A DNA stretch of 64,000 nt, taken from positions 1-64,000 of the forward strand of contig JAIQEV010000010.1 of NCBI GenBank assembly GCA_020073585.1. Reading direction: 5' to 3'. Shown one piece after another: positions 15,223 to 27,688 of the stretch. The DNA is from Terriglobia bacterium. GTDB taxonomy: Bacteria > Acidobacteriota > Terriglobia > Acidiferrales > UBA7541. The stretch's first letter is position 1; the number at the start of each line of letters is the position of its first letter. The position numbers were made by a program, and so were the translations under genes. The notes under the pieces are model-generated. The model was given only the letters and a program-made list of their open reading frames with translations. It did not search any database and was not told where the DNA came from.

Positions 15223-16419
15223 ATGACAACGGTACAGACCGCCACCGGCGCCGCACAGACCATGGTCCTGAACATGGGGCCGCAGCACCCGTCCACGCAC
15301 GGGGTGCTGCGCGTGCTGCTGGAGCTGGACGGGGAAACCGTGGTCAAGGCCGTGCCGGACCTGGGCTACCTGCACACCGGCATCGAAAAGACCTGCGAGG
15401 CCAAAACCTACTCCCAGGCGATCACGCTGACCGATCGCATCGATTATCTGGCGCCGCTCTCCAACAATCTGGGCTACTGCCTGGCGGTGGAAAAGCTGCT
15501 GGACCTGCAGGTGCCCAAGCGCGCGCAGTACATCCGGGTGCTGCTGACGGAGATGACGCGCATCGCCTCGCACCTGGTGTGGCTGGGGACGCACGCCATT
15601 GACCTCGGGGCCATGTCCGTCTTCCTGTACTGCTTCCGAGAGCGCGAAGAGATCCTCAAGATTTTCGAGATGGTGGCGGGCCAGCGGATGATGACCAGCT
15701 ACTTCCGCATCGGGGGCCTGGCCCTGGAGCCGCCCACGGGCTGGCTGAAAGCGGTGGAGCGCTTCGTGAACATGATGCCCGGGCGCATCGACGAATACGA
15801 AGACCTGCTGACGCGCAACCGCATCTGGCTTTCGCGCACGCAGGGCATCGGGTGCATCAGCGCGGAAGACGCGGTGGCGCTGAGCATGACCGGGCCGACG
15901 CTGCGCGCCGCGGGCCTCGCCTACGACAACCGCAAGCTCTTTCCGTACTCGAGCTACGAGGAATTCGACTTCGCCGTGCCGGTGCGCACGGAGGCCGACT
16001 GCTACGCGCGGTACATGATCCGCGTGGCGGAGATGCGCGAGAGCGTCAAGATCATCCGCCAGGCGATGGCCAAGATTCCGGCCGAAGGCCCCATCAAGGC
16101 GGAGGCGCCGGGCATCGTGCCGCCGCAGCGCGAGAAGATGAAGACGGAGATGGAAGCGCTCATCTACCACTTCAAGATTTTCACCGAGGGCTTTTCGCCG
16201 GCGCCGGGCGAGGCCTACGTGACCATCGAATCGCCGCGCGGCGAACTGGGCGTCTTCGTGGCCAGCGACGGCTCGCCCAAGCCGCTGCGCGTGCATTTCC
16301 GCACGCCGTCGTTCGTGAACCTGCAGGCCCTGCCGAAACTGGCGGAAGGGCGGCTGATCGCGGACGTGGTGGCATGCATCGGCACGATCGATATCGTGCT
16401 GGGCGAAGTCGACCGGTAG
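15223..16419 (+). CDS. nuoD: NADH-quinone oxidoreductase subunit D (cluster 1)
   Basis: A 398-residue 49-kDa subunit that forms the quinone pocket with Nuo[21 protein letters not shown] near the start and the quinone-site loop are typical. IASHLVWLGTHAIDLGAMSV and [15 protein letters not shown] are also present, and the protein ends at the expected [10 protein letters not shown] purine-rich stretch (GGACCCCGAGG) abuts the ATG. The reading frame stays open from its TAG stop through 27 further codons into the ATG of the nuoE-F fusion, so the two genes are in the same frame. Confidence 0.95.
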   Translation: MTTVQTATGAAQTMVLNMGPQHPSTHGVLRVLLELDGETVVKAVPDLGYLHTGIEKTCEAKTYSQAITLTDRIDYLAPLSNNLGYCLAVEKLLDLQVPKRAQYIRVLLTEMTRIASHLVWLGTHAIDLGAMSVFLYCFREREEILKIFEMVAGQRMMTSYFRIGGLALEPPTGWLKAVERFVNMMPGRIDEYEDLLTRNRIWLSRTQGIGCISAEDAVALSMTGPTLRAAGLAYDNRKLFPYSSYEEFDFAVPVRTEADCYARYMIRVAEMRESVKIIRQAMAKIPAEGPIKAEAPGIVPPQREKMKTEMEALIYHFKIFTEGFSPAPGEAYVTIESPRGELGVFVASDGSPKPLRVHFRTPSFVNLQALPKLAEGRLIADVVACIGTIDIVLGEVDR

Positions 16420-16500
16420 ATCGCGCGGGAAGCCGGCCGGCAAGGCCGCAAAAGAGATTCGGCCGAAAAGGCCGCTGAAGAACTGGACCGTAAAAACATC

Positions 16501-18315
<1,815 letters not shown>

Positions 18316-18320
18316 GGACC

Positions 18321-20561
18321 ATGGCCGACCAGAAGCTAGTGACGCTGAAGATCAACGACCGGGAGATACAGGTCGCGCCGGGGACGCTGGTGATCGAAGC
18401 GGCGCGGCGCATGGGCACGGAGGTTCCGTCGTTCTGCTACTACCCCGGGCTGTCGCTGCAGGCGGCCTGCCGCATGTGCCTGGTGGAAGTGGAGAAGGCG
18501 CCCAAGCTGATGACGGCGTGCACGCTGGTGGCGGCCGAAGGCATGGTGGTGCGCACGGACAGCGAGCAAGTGCGCCAGGCGCGCAAGGCCATGCTGGAAT
18601 TCCTGCTGACCAACCACCCGCTGGACTGCCCGGTATGCGACAAGGGCGGGGAGTGCGAGCTGCAGGACATGGTTTTCCGCTACGGCGCGGACAGCAGCCG
18701 GTTCATCGAGGAGAAGGTGCACCGGCCCGAGGAAAAGTGGTCGGAAGTGGTGTATTACGACGCGCCGCGCTGCATCCTGTGCTTCCGCTGCGTGCGGGTG
18801 TGCGACGAAGGCATGGGCGTGAAGGCGCTGGGCGTGGGCATGCGCGGGGTGAACAGCGTCATCATTCCGAACCAGGGCGACCATCTGGAATGCGAAGAGT
18901 GCGGCATGTGCATCGACATCTGCCCGGTGGGCGCGCTGACCAGCGGCACGTACCGCTACAAGACGCGGCCGTGGGAGATGCAGTACGTCTCGACGGTGTG
19001 CACGCACTGCTCGAACGGCTGCAAGACCACGCTCAGCGTGCGCAACCACGAGATCCTGCGCGCCAACAACCGCGACCTCTCGGGCATCAACAAGGAATTT
19101 CTGTGCGTGAAGGGCCGCTTCGGCTTCGACTTCACCAAGCACCCCGAGCGCATCCGCCAGCCGCTGCTGCGCAAGGACGGCAAGCTCTACCCGGTTTCCT
19201 GGGAAGAGGCCGCGGAGGCGGCGGCCACGCGGCTAAAACAGGTGCTGGACGCATCCGGCGGCGACGCCATCGGAGTGATCGGCTCGAACCGCACCTCGAA
19301 CGAAGAGAACTACCTGCTGCAGCGCCTGGCGCGCGCGAACTTCGGCACCAACAACATTGACCACCACCGCACCGCCGATTACGCCGGGTTGCACGCGGCG
19401 CTCGGCGAAAACGCCGCGGAAAAGCAGCTGGGGATGGGCGATCTGGAGCAAGCCACGGCCGTCCTGCTCATCGGGAACGATCCCACGCAGCAGAATCCGC
19501 TGGTGGCCTGGCAGATACGCTCGGCCATCCGGCACAATGGCGCGCGGCTGTACATCCTGAACGGCGGGGAGATCAAGCTGCGCCGCCAGGCCAAGCAGTA
19601 CGTGCGGCTGGGCGCGGGGCAGGAAGCCGCGGCGGTGCGCTGGCTGGCGCAGGGCAAGGAAACGCTAACTGCGGAGCTGGTGAGCGAGCTCACCGCGCTG
19701 AAGGCGCAACTGGAAACCGAGACGGAGCTGGCCATCGTCTTTGGGGCGGAACTCAGCGGCGCGGCGATCGGCGAGCTGGTGGCCTTCGGCTCAAGACTTT
19801 CCGGGCGCGTGCGCTACATGGCCCTCGGCGATTACGCGAATTCGCGCGGCGCCGCGGACCTCGGCGTGCTCCCCGACCGCCTGCCGGGCTACGCCCACGT
19901 GGACGATGGCCATGCGCGCAAGGTCTTCGAGAAGCTGTGGGGCAGCGGACTTCCGGCCAAGGCCGGGCTGAGCGCGCCGAAGATGGTGGAGGCCGCGCAA
20001 GCCGGCAAGCTCAAGGCCCTGTACGTGGTGGGCGCCAACCCGCTGAAGCACTTCGGCAAGCGCGACGGCAGCCGCGGGAATCTCGAGCTGCTCATCGTGC
20101 ACGAACTGTTTCTGACGGAAACCGCGCAGCAGGCGGACATCATCTTCCCCGCGGCCTCCGCGTACGAGAAGGACGGCTCGGTGACGAACACCGCCGGCGA
20201 GATCCAGCTGCTGCACAAGGCCGCGGAAGTGATGGGCCCGCGCAGCGATTTCGATTTGCTGCGCATTCTGTCCCACCAGATGGAAAAGCTGGGAGCGGGC
20301 AAAGCCTTCCATTACCGCACGGCGGAAGCGGTGTTCGAGGAGATTGGCAAGGCGGTCAAGGGCTACGACGTGGCGCAAGCGGGTCTGGTGACCGGCGGCG
20401 CCGAAGCGGCGCGCATCGCCGTGCCGCGCAACGGCCACGCGCCGTACGACGTGCCCGCGGGCTTGATCTTCTCGGCGCAGGACACGCTGTTCAGCAGCGG
20501 CACGCTGGGGCGCTATTGCACTTTGCTGGAGTCACTCCCGGAGAGCGAAGCCAAGCCGTGA
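18321..20561 (+). CDS. nuoG: NADH-quinone oxidoreductase subunit G (cluster 1)
   Basis: A 746-residue iron-sulfur subunit of the peripheral arm. Motifs in order are the [2Fe-2S] N1b set (CYYPG...CRMC), CPVCDKGGECELQ (N4), the two-cluster ferredoxin pair CILCFRCVRVC and CEECGMCIDICPVGAL, and a complete N7 ligand set (CTHCSNGCKT with LCVKGRFG). The rest is the molybdopterin-oxidoreductase-like domain without a cofactor site. ATG 18321 lies five bases after the nuoEF stop. The protein is shorter than Escherichia coli NuoG (about 900). Its stop overlaps the GTG start of nuoH. Confidence 0.94.
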   Translation: MADQKLVTLKINDREIQVAPGTLVIEAARRMGTEVPSFCYYPGLSLQAACRMCLVEVEKAPKLMTACTLVAAEGMVVRTDSEQVRQARKAMLEFLLTNHPLDCPVCDKGGECELQDMVFRYGADSSRFIEEKVHRPEEKWSEVVYYDAPRCILCFRCVRVCDEGMGVKALGVGMRGVNSVIIPNQGDHLECEECGMCIDICPVGALTSGTYRYKTRPWEMQYVSTVCTHCSNGCKTTLSVRNHEILRANNRDLSGINKEFLCVKGRFGFDFTKHPERIRQPLLRKDGKLYPVSWEEAAEAAATRLKQVLDASGGDAIGVIGSNRTSNEENYLLQRLARANFGTNNIDHHRTADYAGLHAALGENAAEKQLGMGDLEQATAVLLIGNDPTQQNPLVAWQIRSAIRHNGARLYILNGGEIKLRRQAKQYVRLGAGQEAAAVRWLAQGKETLTAELVSELTALKAQLETETELAIVFGAELSGAAIGELVAFGSRLSGRVRYMALGDYANSRGAADLGVLPDRLPGYAHVDDGHARKVFEKLWGSGLPAKAGLSAPKMVEAAQAGKLKALYVVGANPLKHFGKRDGSRGNLELLIVHELFLTETAQQADIIFPAASAYEKDGSVTNTAGEIQLLHKAAEVMGPRSDFDLLRILSHQMEKLGAGKAFHYRTAEAVFEEIGKAVKGYDVAQAGLVTGGAEAARIAVPRNGHAPYDVPAGLIFSAQDTLFSSGTLGRYCTLLESLPESEAKP

Positions 20562-21793
20562 AAGAACTCTTTCTGCAACACGCATTCCTGATCACCACCG
20601 CCGTCAAGTGCGGCCTGCTGCTGTTCATCGTCCTGACCGTGCTCGCCTACCTCACGTGGTTCGAGCGCAAGATGATCGCGCACATGCAGTCGCGCTGGGG
20701 ACCGTACCGCGTCGGGCCGCACGGCCTGCTGCAGCCCGCGGCCGACGGCCTGAAATTTCTTTTCAAGGAAGACCCCACGCCCGCGGGCGTGGACCGGCTG
20801 GTCTATTTCCTGGCGCCCGCGCTCTCGCTGGCCCTGGGGCTGACCACGCTGGCGGTCATTCCCTTCGGGCCGGAGCCCATCCGCATCTTCGGCTACGAGA
20901 CGCACCTGGGCATCGCGGACCTCAACATCGGGCTGCTGGTGCTGTTCGCCATCAGCGCGCTGGGGGTGTACGGCATCGCGCTGGGTGGCTGGGCCTCGAA
21001 CAGCAAGTATTCGCTGCTTGGCGGGCTGCGCAGCTCGGCGCAGATGATCAGCTACGAGCTGGCGCTGACGCTGTCCGTGGTGGGCGTGCTGCTGCTGGCC
21101 GGCAGCTTCAGCCTGCGCGACATCATTACCGCGCAGGAGGGCCGCATGCTGTGGGGAATTCTGCCGCGCTGGAACATCCTGGCCGGGCCGGCCCCGCAGA
21201 TTCTCGGCTTCCTGTGCTACTTCGTCGCCGCCGTCGCGGAGACCAACCGCGCCCCGTTCGACCTGGCCGAAGCGGAATCCGAACTAGTCGCCGGCTTCCA
21301 TACGGAATACGCCAGCTTCAAGTTCGCGATGTTTTTCATGGGCGAATACGCGAACATGATCGCGGTCTCCTGCCTGGCCACCATCATGTTCTTCGGCGGC
21401 TGGATCTCGCCCTTCCCCACCACGCCGGCCTGGGCCTGGACGTATTTTCTGCCCAGCGTGCTGCTGGCGGGCTTCGGACTGTTCGTGATCTGGGACGGCG
21501 TGCACTACGAGACGCTTTTCGGGAAGCTCGTGCTGCCCGGGGTGGGCGCGGCGCTCTGCGGACTGGGCGCGCTGTTCGCGCTGGTGCCGCCGGTGACCTC
21601 GTACATTCAGGGGCCGTTCTGGTTTCTCACCAAGGTTTTCGTGTTCCTGTTCATTTACGTGTGGGCGCGGGCCACGCTGCCGCGTTTGCGCTACGACCAG
21701 CTCATGAGTTTCGGCTGGAAGCTGCTGCTGCCGGTGTCCATCGCCAACGTGGTGCTCACCAGCCTGGCCATTCTGAAGTGGGGCGGGCAATGA
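20558..21793 (+). CDS. nuoH: NADH-quinone oxidoreductase subunit H (cluster 1)
   Basis: A 411-residue membrane subunit contributing to quinone access and the first proton path. [39 protein letters not shown] and [20 protein letters not shown] are the invariant loops. The start is GTG 20558, overlapping the nuoG stop (GTGA); no ATG gives the proper N-terminus. It is somewhat longer than the ~325-350 residues of many NuoH, with extra helices toward the C-terminus. nuoI would normally follow, but nuoJ starts on the nuoH stop (ATGA overlap). Confidence 0.94.
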   Translation: MKELFLQHAFLITTAVKCGLLLFIVLTVLAYLTWFERKMIAHMQSRWGPYRVGPHGLLQPAADGLKFLFKEDPTPAGVDRLVYFLAPALSLALGLTTLAVIPFGPEPIRIFGYETHLGIADLNIGLLVLFAISALGVYGIALGGWASNSKYSLLGGLRSSAQMISYELALTLSVVGVLLLAGSFSLRDIITAQEGRMLWGILPRWNILAGPAPQILGFLCYFVAAVAETNRAPFDLAEAESELVAGFHTEYASFKFAMFFMGEYANMIAVSCLATIMFFGGWISPFPTTPAWAWTYFLPSVLLAGFGLFVIWDGVHYETLFGKLVLPGVGAALCGLGALFALVPPVTSYIQGPFWFLTKVFVFLFIYVWARATLPRLRYDQLMSFGWKLLLPVSIANVVLTSLAILKWGGQ

Positions 21794-22290
21794 CACCGCA
21801 CTTGATGCTCTTCTTCGTGCTGGCCGCGCTGGCCGTGGGCGGGGCCGTGAGCCTGATCGTGGCGAGCCACCCGATCCGCAGCGCGCTGGCGCTGATCGTG
21901 GTGATGGTGGCGCTGGCCGGGCTGTACCTGCTGCTCGGCGCGGAGTTCGTGGCCGCGGTGCAGATCATCGTGTATGCCGGCGCGATCATGGTGCTCTTCG
22001 TCTTCGTGATCATGCTGCTGAACGCCGGGGAGGAAGAGCGCACCAACGTGTCGCGCCTCGCGGGCACGGCGGGCATTCCCCTGGCCGTGGCCCTGGCCGG
22101 CTTTCTCGCCGCGGCCGTGGCCCGGTCCACGCCGGTGACGGCCACAGGCGCGGCTGCGCAGGGCGCGGCTTCGACGCGGGCGCTGGCCAATCTGCTCTTT
22201 CGCGAGTTTGTCTATCCCTTCGAGCTGACGTCGTTCCTGATTCTCGTGGCGATTCTGGGCGCGCTGGTGCTGGCCCAGCGGGAGAAATGA
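21790..22290 (+). CDS. nuoJ: NADH-quinone oxidoreductase subunit J (cluster 1)
   Basis: A 166-residue, five-helix membrane subunit. It has [20 protein letters not shown], the pi-bulge-type helix [20 protein letters not shown] and a C-terminal [18 protein letters not shown]. Between helices 4 and 5 is an Ala/Thr-rich loop. Its start overlaps nuoH and its stop overlaps nuoK by ATGA, so translation is coupled. Confidence 0.94.
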   Translation: MTPHLMLFFVLAALAVGGAVSLIVASHPIRSALALIVVMVALAGLYLLLGAEFVAAVQIIVYAGAIMVLFVFVIMLLNAGEEERTNVSRLAGTAGIPLAVALAGFLAAAVARSTPVTATGAAAQGAASTRALANLLFREFVYPFELTSFLILVAILGALVLAQREK

Positions 22291-22595
22291 GCATGGTGCC
22301 GACGAACTACTACCTGGCTCTCAGCGCAATCCTGTTCGGATTGGGCGTCGTGGCTTTTGTCTTCAAACGCAACATCATCACCATTTTCATGTCCATCGAG
22401 CTGATGCTCAACGCCGTGAACCTGGCCTTCGTGGCCTTCAGCCAGGCGCTGGGCAAGCTGGACGGGCAGGTGTTCGTGCTGTTCGTGATCGTGGTGGCGG
22501 CGGCGGAAGCCGCTGTCGGCCTGGGGATAATCATTCTGATCGCGCGGAACCGGCAGTCGCTGAACGTCGAGCGCGTGAACCTGTTGAAATTCTGA
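22287..22595 (+). CDS. nuoK: NADH-quinone oxidoreductase subunit K (cluster 1)
   Basis: A 102-residue, three-helix membrane subunit homologous to MrpC. The proton-path glutamates are in [12 protein letters not shown] and [20 protein letters not shown]. It resembles the cluster 2 NuoK only moderately (about half of residues by eye), which shows an old divergence. The start overlaps the nuoJ stop and the stop overlaps the nuoL start (TGATG). Confidence 0.94.
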   Translation: MSMVPTNYYLALSAILFGLGVVAFVFKRNIITIFMSIELMLNAVNLAFVAFSQALGKLDGQVFVLFVIVVAAAEAAVGLGIIILIARNRQSLNVERVNLLKF

Positions 22596-24583
22596 TGCCC
22601 ATACTCACTCATCTCTGGATTATTCCGCTGCTGCCGCTGCTGGGTGCGGCCATCAATGGCCTCTTGGGCGCGAAATGGCCGAACAGGACGGTCAGCGCCG
22701 TGGCCGTCGGCTCGACCGGGCTGTCGTTCCTGGCCGCGCTGGAGTGCGTGCGCGAGTTTCTGCTGCTCCGCCCCGAACAGATTCCCTGGGTGCAGCAGTA
22801 CTTCACGTGGATCACCGCGGGCACGTTCCGCGCGGGCTTCGACCTGCAGGTGGACCAGCTCACCATCGTGATGCTGATGGTGGTCACGGGAGTCGGCTGG
22901 CTCATCCACATCTACTCGATGGGCTACATGGGGCACGAGGGCGGCTACTACCGATTCTTCTCCTACCTGAATCTGTTCATGTTCTTCATGCTGATTCTGG
23001 TGCTGGGCGCGAACTACGTGGTGCTCTTCGTGGGCTGGGAGGGCGTGGGGCTGGCGAGCTACCTGCTCATCGGCTTCTACTTCCTGAAGAAGTCGGCCTC
23101 CGACGCGGGCAAGAAAGCGTTCATCGTCAACCGCATCGGCGATTTCGGGTTCATGCTCGGGATGTTCCTGCTGTACCGCACCTTCGGGACGCTGGACTTC
23201 GTGCCGCTGTTCGCCAAGGCCGCGCCGCTGCACGCGGACGCGCTGGGCCAGGTGGGGGTGGTGACCGCGGCGTGCCTGCTGCTGTTCATGGGCGCCACCG
23301 GGAAATCGGCGCAGATTCCGCTGTACGTCTGGCTGCCGGACGCCATGGAAGGCCCCACGCCGGTCAGCGCGCTGATTCACGCCGCGACCATGGTCACCGC
23401 GGGGGTCTACGTGGTGGCGCGCTCGCACGTGCTCTTCACCCACGCGCCCACGGCCATGCTGGCCGTCGCGGTGGTCGGCGCGGCTACCGCCTTGTTTGCC
23501 GCGACCATCGGACTGGTGCAGACGGACATCAAGAAGGTGCTGGCGTATTCGACGGTCAGCCAGCTTGGCTACATGTTCCTGGCCTGCGGCGTGGGCGCGT
23601 TTTCCGCGGGCATCTTCCACCTGATGACCCACGCCTTTTTCAAGGCGCTGCTCTTCCTGGCCGCCGGGAGCGTCATCCACGCCATGGGCGGGGAGCAGGA
23701 CATGCGCCGCATGGGCGGGCTGAGCGGCAAGATTCGCTGGACCTACCTGACCATGCTCATGGGCACGCTGGCCATCGCCGGCGCGCCGCTCTTTGCCGGC
23801 TTTTTCAGCAAGGACGCCATCCTCTTCAGCGCCTTCCAGAGCGAAACGGGCGGGCACATCCTGTACGCCGCCGGGCTGTTCAGCGCCCTGCTGACCGCGT
23901 TCTACATGTTCCGGCTGATCTTCCTGACCTTCCACGGCCAGCCGCGCTTCGACGAGCATCACGTGCACGTGCACGAATCGCCGAAGAGCATGCTAGCGCC
24001 ACTGGCGATCCTGGCCGTGCTCTCGATTACGGGCGGCTGGATGGCCGCGCCGGCCTTCTGGGGCGGTCCGGACCACTTCGCGGCGTTCCTCGCGCCGGTC
24101 TTCGGCGCTGGGGGCGCGGAGGCCGGAGCGGAAGCCGCAGGGCCGGCCGCGGAGGCCGCTGCGCACTCGCTGGAGCTGACAATGGCCGGGGTGGCCGTGT
24201 TCACGGCGCTGGCCGGCTTCCTGATCGCCTTCTGGCTGTATATCCGCAAGCCCGGCACGGCCGACCGCATCGCCAATTCCGTCCAAGGCGTCTACACCAC
24301 GCTGCTCAACAAATATTACGTGGACGAAATCTACGCCGCGCTGATCGTCGGCCCGCTCGCCTGGATCTCCGACAATGTGCTGTGGCGGAGCGTGGACGCC
24401 GCGGGCATCGACGGCGCGGTCAACGGCGTGGCCCAGGGGACGACCGCCCTGGGCGACCGCCTGCGCCGGGTGCAGTCCGGGAACACGCGCAGCTACGCCG
24501 TGTGGGTGGTGATCGGCGCGATCGTGGTGATTCTCGCGATTTTCTGGCCGCTGCTCAAACCGGCCGTGGGAATGGTGCCCTGA
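22595..24583 (+). CDS. nuoL: NADH-quinone oxidoreductase subunit L (cluster 1)
   Basis: A 662-residue antiporter-like proton-pumping subunit at the distal end of the membrane arm. Core motifs include FVGWEGVGLASYLLIGFYF, the long KSAQIPLYVWLPDAMEGPTP segment with HAATMVTAGVYVVARS, and KVLAYSTVSQLGYMFLACGV. A C-terminal region with an amphipathic helix (about 590 onward) is present, as required for NuoL. A Gly/Ala-rich insertion lies around residue 510. It is followed after one base by nuoM. Confidence 0.94.
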   Translation: MPILTHLWIIPLLPLLGAAINGLLGAKWPNRTVSAVAVGSTGLSFLAALECVREFLLLRPEQIPWVQQYFTWITAGTFRAGFDLQVDQLTIVMLMVVTGVGWLIHIYSMGYMGHEGGYYRFFSYLNLFMFFMLILVLGANYVVLFVGWEGVGLASYLLIGFYFLKKSASDAGKKAFIVNRIGDFGFMLGMFLLYRTFGTLDFVPLFAKAAPLHADALGQVGVVTAACLLLFMGATGKSAQIPLYVWLPDAMEGPTPVSALIHAATMVTAGVYVVARSHVLFTHAPTAMLAVAVVGAATALFAATIGLVQTDIKKVLAYSTVSQLGYMFLACGVGAFSAGIFHLMTHAFFKALLFLAAGSVIHAMGGEQDMRRMGGLSGKIRWTYLTMLMGTLAIAGAPLFAGFFSKDAILFSAFQSETGGHILYAAGLFSALLTAFYMFRLIFLTFHGQPRFDEHHVHVHESPKSMLAPLAILAVLSITGGWMAAPAFWGGPDHFAAFLAPVFGAGGAEAGAEAAGPAAEAAAHSLELTMAGVAVFTALAGFLIAFWLYIRKPGTADRIANSVQGVYTTLLNKYYVDEIYAALIVGPLAWISDNVLWRSVDAAGIDGAVNGVAQGTTALGDRLRRVQSGNTRSYAVWVVIGAIVVILAIFWPLLKPAVGMVP

Positions 24584-24584
24584 G

Positions 24585-26180
24585 ATGGCTGGCGGACATT
24601 TGCTGACGATTCTCACTTTCCTCCCCGCGCTGGGCGCGCTGGGGTTGCTGCTGCTGCGCGGCGAGGACCAGGAATGGATCCGCCGCCTGGCGCTGGCCGT
24701 CTCCGTTGCCGAATTCGGCCTTTCGCTGCTGCTGATCCCGGCCGTACCGCTCGGCTCCGCGGGCTATCACCTGGAAGAGTTCCGCGCCTGGATCGCTTCC
24801 CCGCCGATTCACTATCACCTCGGGGTGGACGGCATCAGCCTGTTCCTGGTGATCCTGACGACGTTCCTCACGCCCATCTCCATCCTGGCATCGTGGAAGA
24901 GCATCCAGCACCGCGTGAAGGAATTCTTCGTCATGCTGCTGCTCCTCGAGGTGGGCGTCGTCGGCGTCTTCCTCTCGCTGGACCTCTTCCTCTTCTTCCT
25001 GTTCTGGGAAGTGATGCTCCTGCCCATGTACTTCCTGATCGGCATCTGGGGCCACGAGCGGCGCATCTACGCCGCCGTCAAGTTCGTGCTGTACACCATG
25101 GCCGGCTCGATCCTGATGCTGGTGGGCATCGTCTGGCTCTATACCATCACCGGCACGTTCGACCTGCCGGCGATCCAGAAGATGCTGCAGGCGGGCCTGG
25201 TGGTGCTCTCGCCGCGCGCCGAGCTGCTGCTCTTCGCCGCCTTCTTCCTGGCCTTCGCCATCAAGGTGCCGCTCTTCCCGCTGCACACCTGGCTGCCGGA
25301 CGCGCACGTGGAAGCGCCCACGGCGGGGTCCGTGATTCTGGCCGGGGTGCTGCTGAAGATGGGCACCTACGGCATGATCCGCTTCTGCCTGCCGCTCTTC
25401 CCCGATGCTTCGCGGCGCGCCGCGCCGCTGGTTGCGGCGCTGGCCATCATCGGCATCATCTACGGGGCGCTGGTCGCGCTGGTGCAGCCCAACCTGAAGA
25501 AGCTGGTGGCCTACTCCTCGGTCAGCCACCTGGGCTTCGTGGTCCTGGGCATCTTCGCCTTCAATACCATTTCCATGCAGGGCGCCGTCTACCAGATGCT
25601 CAATCACGGCATCTCGACCGGCGCGCTCTTCCTCCTGGTGGGCATGCTCTACGACCGCCGGCACACGTTCGAAATCGCGGAGTACGGCGGCCTGGCCACG
25701 CCCATGCCGCGCCTCGCGGCCTTCTTCCTCTTCGCGGCGCTGTCCTCGCTGGGCCTGCCGCTGCTGAACGGCTTTGTCGGGGAATACCTGATTCTCCTGG
25801 GCACTTACCAGCGGCACTGGAATTGGGCGGTGTGGGCCGCGCTGGGCGTGATTCTCTCGGCCTGCTACCTGCTGTGGTCCTATCAGCGGGTTTTCTTCGG
25901 CGAGGTCACGCACGGAAAGAACCGCGAGCTGCCGGATGCCTCGGCGCGGGAAAAATGGATTTTGGCGGCGATGGCCGTGGTCATCCTGTGGATGGGCATC
26001 GGCTCGCCCATGTTCACGCAGCGCTTCGCCGCTTCCTGCCAGAACGTCCTGGACCAGATGCAGCGCAACCAGGCTCAGGAAGCCGCCGCGCCGCCAGCGC
26101 CCGGAATCTCGAACGCGCCCGTGGCCGCAAGCGTTCCCGGCGCGCCGCATATTTCAGTGGAAAGGCTCGGAAACCGTTAA
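24585..26180 (+). CDS. nuoM: NADH-quinone oxidoreductase subunit M (cluster 1)
   Basis: A 531-residue antiporter-like proton pump subunit. FWEVMLLPMYFLIGIWGHER contains the key Glu of the proton path. KVPLFPLHTWLPDAHVEAPT and KKLVAYSSVSHLGFVVLGIF are the central lysine-bearing helices. The C-terminus (QAQEAAAPPAPGIS) is a short Ala/Pro tail not typical of the core. It is one base after nuoL, and the ATG of nuoN starts on the next base after its stop. Confidence 0.94.
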   Translation: MAGGHLLTILTFLPALGALGLLLLRGEDQEWIRRLALAVSVAEFGLSLLLIPAVPLGSAGYHLEEFRAWIASPPIHYHLGVDGISLFLVILTTFLTPISILASWKSIQHRVKEFFVMLLLLEVGVVGVFLSLDLFLFFLFWEVMLLPMYFLIGIWGHERRIYAAVKFVLYTMAGSILMLVGIVWLYTITGTFDLPAIQKMLQAGLVVLSPRAELLLFAAFFLAFAIKVPLFPLHTWLPDAHVEAPTAGSVILAGVLLKMGTYGMIRFCLPLFPDASRRAAPLVAALAIIGIIYGALVALVQPNLKKLVAYSSVSHLGFVVLGIFAFNTISMQGAVYQMLNHGISTGALFLLVGMLYDRRHTFEIAEYGGLATPMPRLAAFFLFAALSSLGLPLLNGFVGEYLILLGTYQRHWNWAVWAALGVILSACYLLWSYQRVFFGEVTHGKNRELPDASAREKWILAAMAVVILWMGIGSPMFTQRFAASCQNVLDQMQRNQAQEAAAPPAPGISNAPVAASVPGAPHISVERLGNR

Positions 26181-27605
26181 ATGTTCCCTCTCCGCGAAGA
26201 TTTTCTGCGTGTCCTGCCGGAGCTGGTCTTCTGCGCCGGCGGCACGCTGCTCATGTTCCTGCAGCCGTTCGTGCGCAGCCGCCAGGCCTTCTCCTCCCTG
26301 GCGCTGCTGGCCTCCGCCGCCGCGACGCTCAGCGCGGGCTTTGCGGCCCTCACTCCCGGCACGGCCTTCGGCGGCCTGATCCGCGCCGACGGCTTCAGCT
26401 TTTTCTTCCATCTGCTGATCGGCCTGGTCGTCTTTCTGGTGGTTCTGGGCTCGTCGTCCTATCTGGAGCGCGAGCGCCTGGCCCCGGCGGAATTCTACGC
26501 GCTGGTGCTCTTCGCTGCCGCCGGCATGGGCGTGCTGGCCTCGGCGCAAGAGCTGCTTACCGCCTTCATCGGCCTGGAGATGAGCTCCATCTCGAGCTAC
26601 ATCCTGGCCGGCTACCGCCGCGACGCTATCAAGTCCAGCGAATCGGCGATGAAGTATTTTCTGCTGGGCTCGTTCGCCACCGCCTTTTTCCTGTATGGCA
26701 TCGCCCTGGTCTACGGCAAGACCGGCACCACGGTGCTGACGCAGATGGGCTCCGCGGACGTTTCCGACACGGTTCTCAAGCTGGGCTTGGCGCTAATTCT
26801 CGTGGGCCTGGGCTTTAAGGTCGCCGCCGCACCCTTCCAGGTGTGGACCCCGGACGTCTACGAAGGCGCGCCCACGCCGGTTACCGCGCTGTTTTCCGCG
26901 GGCCCCAAAGCCGCGGCGTTCGCGCTGCTGCTGCGCATTTTCGTGATGGTGCCGGCGGCCACGCAACTGTGGTTCTGGGCCTTCTGGCTGCTGGCCGTGC
27001 TGACCATGTTCACCGGCAACCTGGGCGCGCTGGTGCAGAGCAACGTCAAGCGCATGCTGGCCTACAGCTCCATCGCGCACGCCGGCTACCTGCTGGTGGC
27101 CTTCGCCGCGCGCAGCGAGATCGGCGTCGCGGCCATTCTCTTTTACCTGCTGGCTTACGCCCTGGCGAAGCTCGGGGCGTTCACCGTGGTCGGGCATCTC
27201 GGCGGCGGCGGGGAGAAGCACCTGGACCTCGAGGACTACGCCGGCCTGGCCCAGCGCCAGCCCTTCGCCGCCGCGGCGCTGAGCGTCTTCCTGCTCTCGC
27301 TGCTGGGGCTTCCGGTCACCGCGGGATTCTTCGGCAAGTTCTACATCTTCAAGGCCGCGCTGCATTCGCACCTGATCTGGCTGGCGGTGCTCATGGGCCT
27401 CAACAGCGTGATCGGGGCCTACTACTACCTGCGGCTGATCGTGGTGATGTACATGCGCGAGCCGCGCGAGGAAGCGGCCTGCGCGCCCTTCCCGGCGGCG
27501 GTGAGCATGGTGCTGACGATCTGCGTGCTGGGCACGCTGTATTTCGGACTGTTTCCCAATCACGTCATTTCGTTTGCGCTGAGCCCGGGGCTCTTCGGGC
27601 GCTGA
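26181..27605 (+). CDS. nuoN: NADH-quinone oxidoreductase subunit N (cluster 1)
   Basis: A 474-residue antiporter-like membrane subunit and the last gene of cluster 1. FIGLEMSSISSYILAGYRRD carries the conserved Glu, KVAAAPFQVWTPDVYEGAPT the lysine helix, and KRMLAYSSIAHAGYLLVAFA the second. Its stop is followed 84 bases later by the bidirectional terminator shared with the opposing cluster 2/atp operon. Confidence 0.94.
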   Translation: MFPLREDFLRVLPELVFCAGGTLLMFLQPFVRSRQAFSSLALLASAAATLSAGFAALTPGTAFGGLIRADGFSFFFHLLIGLVVFLVVLGSSSYLERERLAPAEFYALVLFAAAGMGVLASAQELLTAFIGLEMSSISSYILAGYRRDAIKSSESAMKYFLLGSFATAFFLYGIALVYGKTGTTVLTQMGSADVSDTVLKLGLALILVGLGFKVAAAPFQVWTPDVYEGAPTPVTALFSAGPKAAAFALLLRIFVMVPAATQLWFWAFWLLAVLTMFTGNLGALVQSNVKRMLAYSSIAHAGYLLVAFAARSEIGVAAILFYLLAYALAKLGAFTVVGHLGGGGEKHLDLEDYAGLAQRQPFAAAALSVFLLSLLGLPVTAGFFGKFYIFKAALHSHLIWLAVLMGLNSVIGAYYYLRLIVVMYMREPREEAACAPFPAAVSMVLTICVLGTLYFGLFPNHVISFALSPGLFGR

Positions 27606-27688
27606 GCGAAGTTAACAGTTGAAAGTTAGAAGTTGAAAGTTAAGAACTCGGAGATCTTGCTTCCGTCCGGGTTGGTCTACGAACAAGA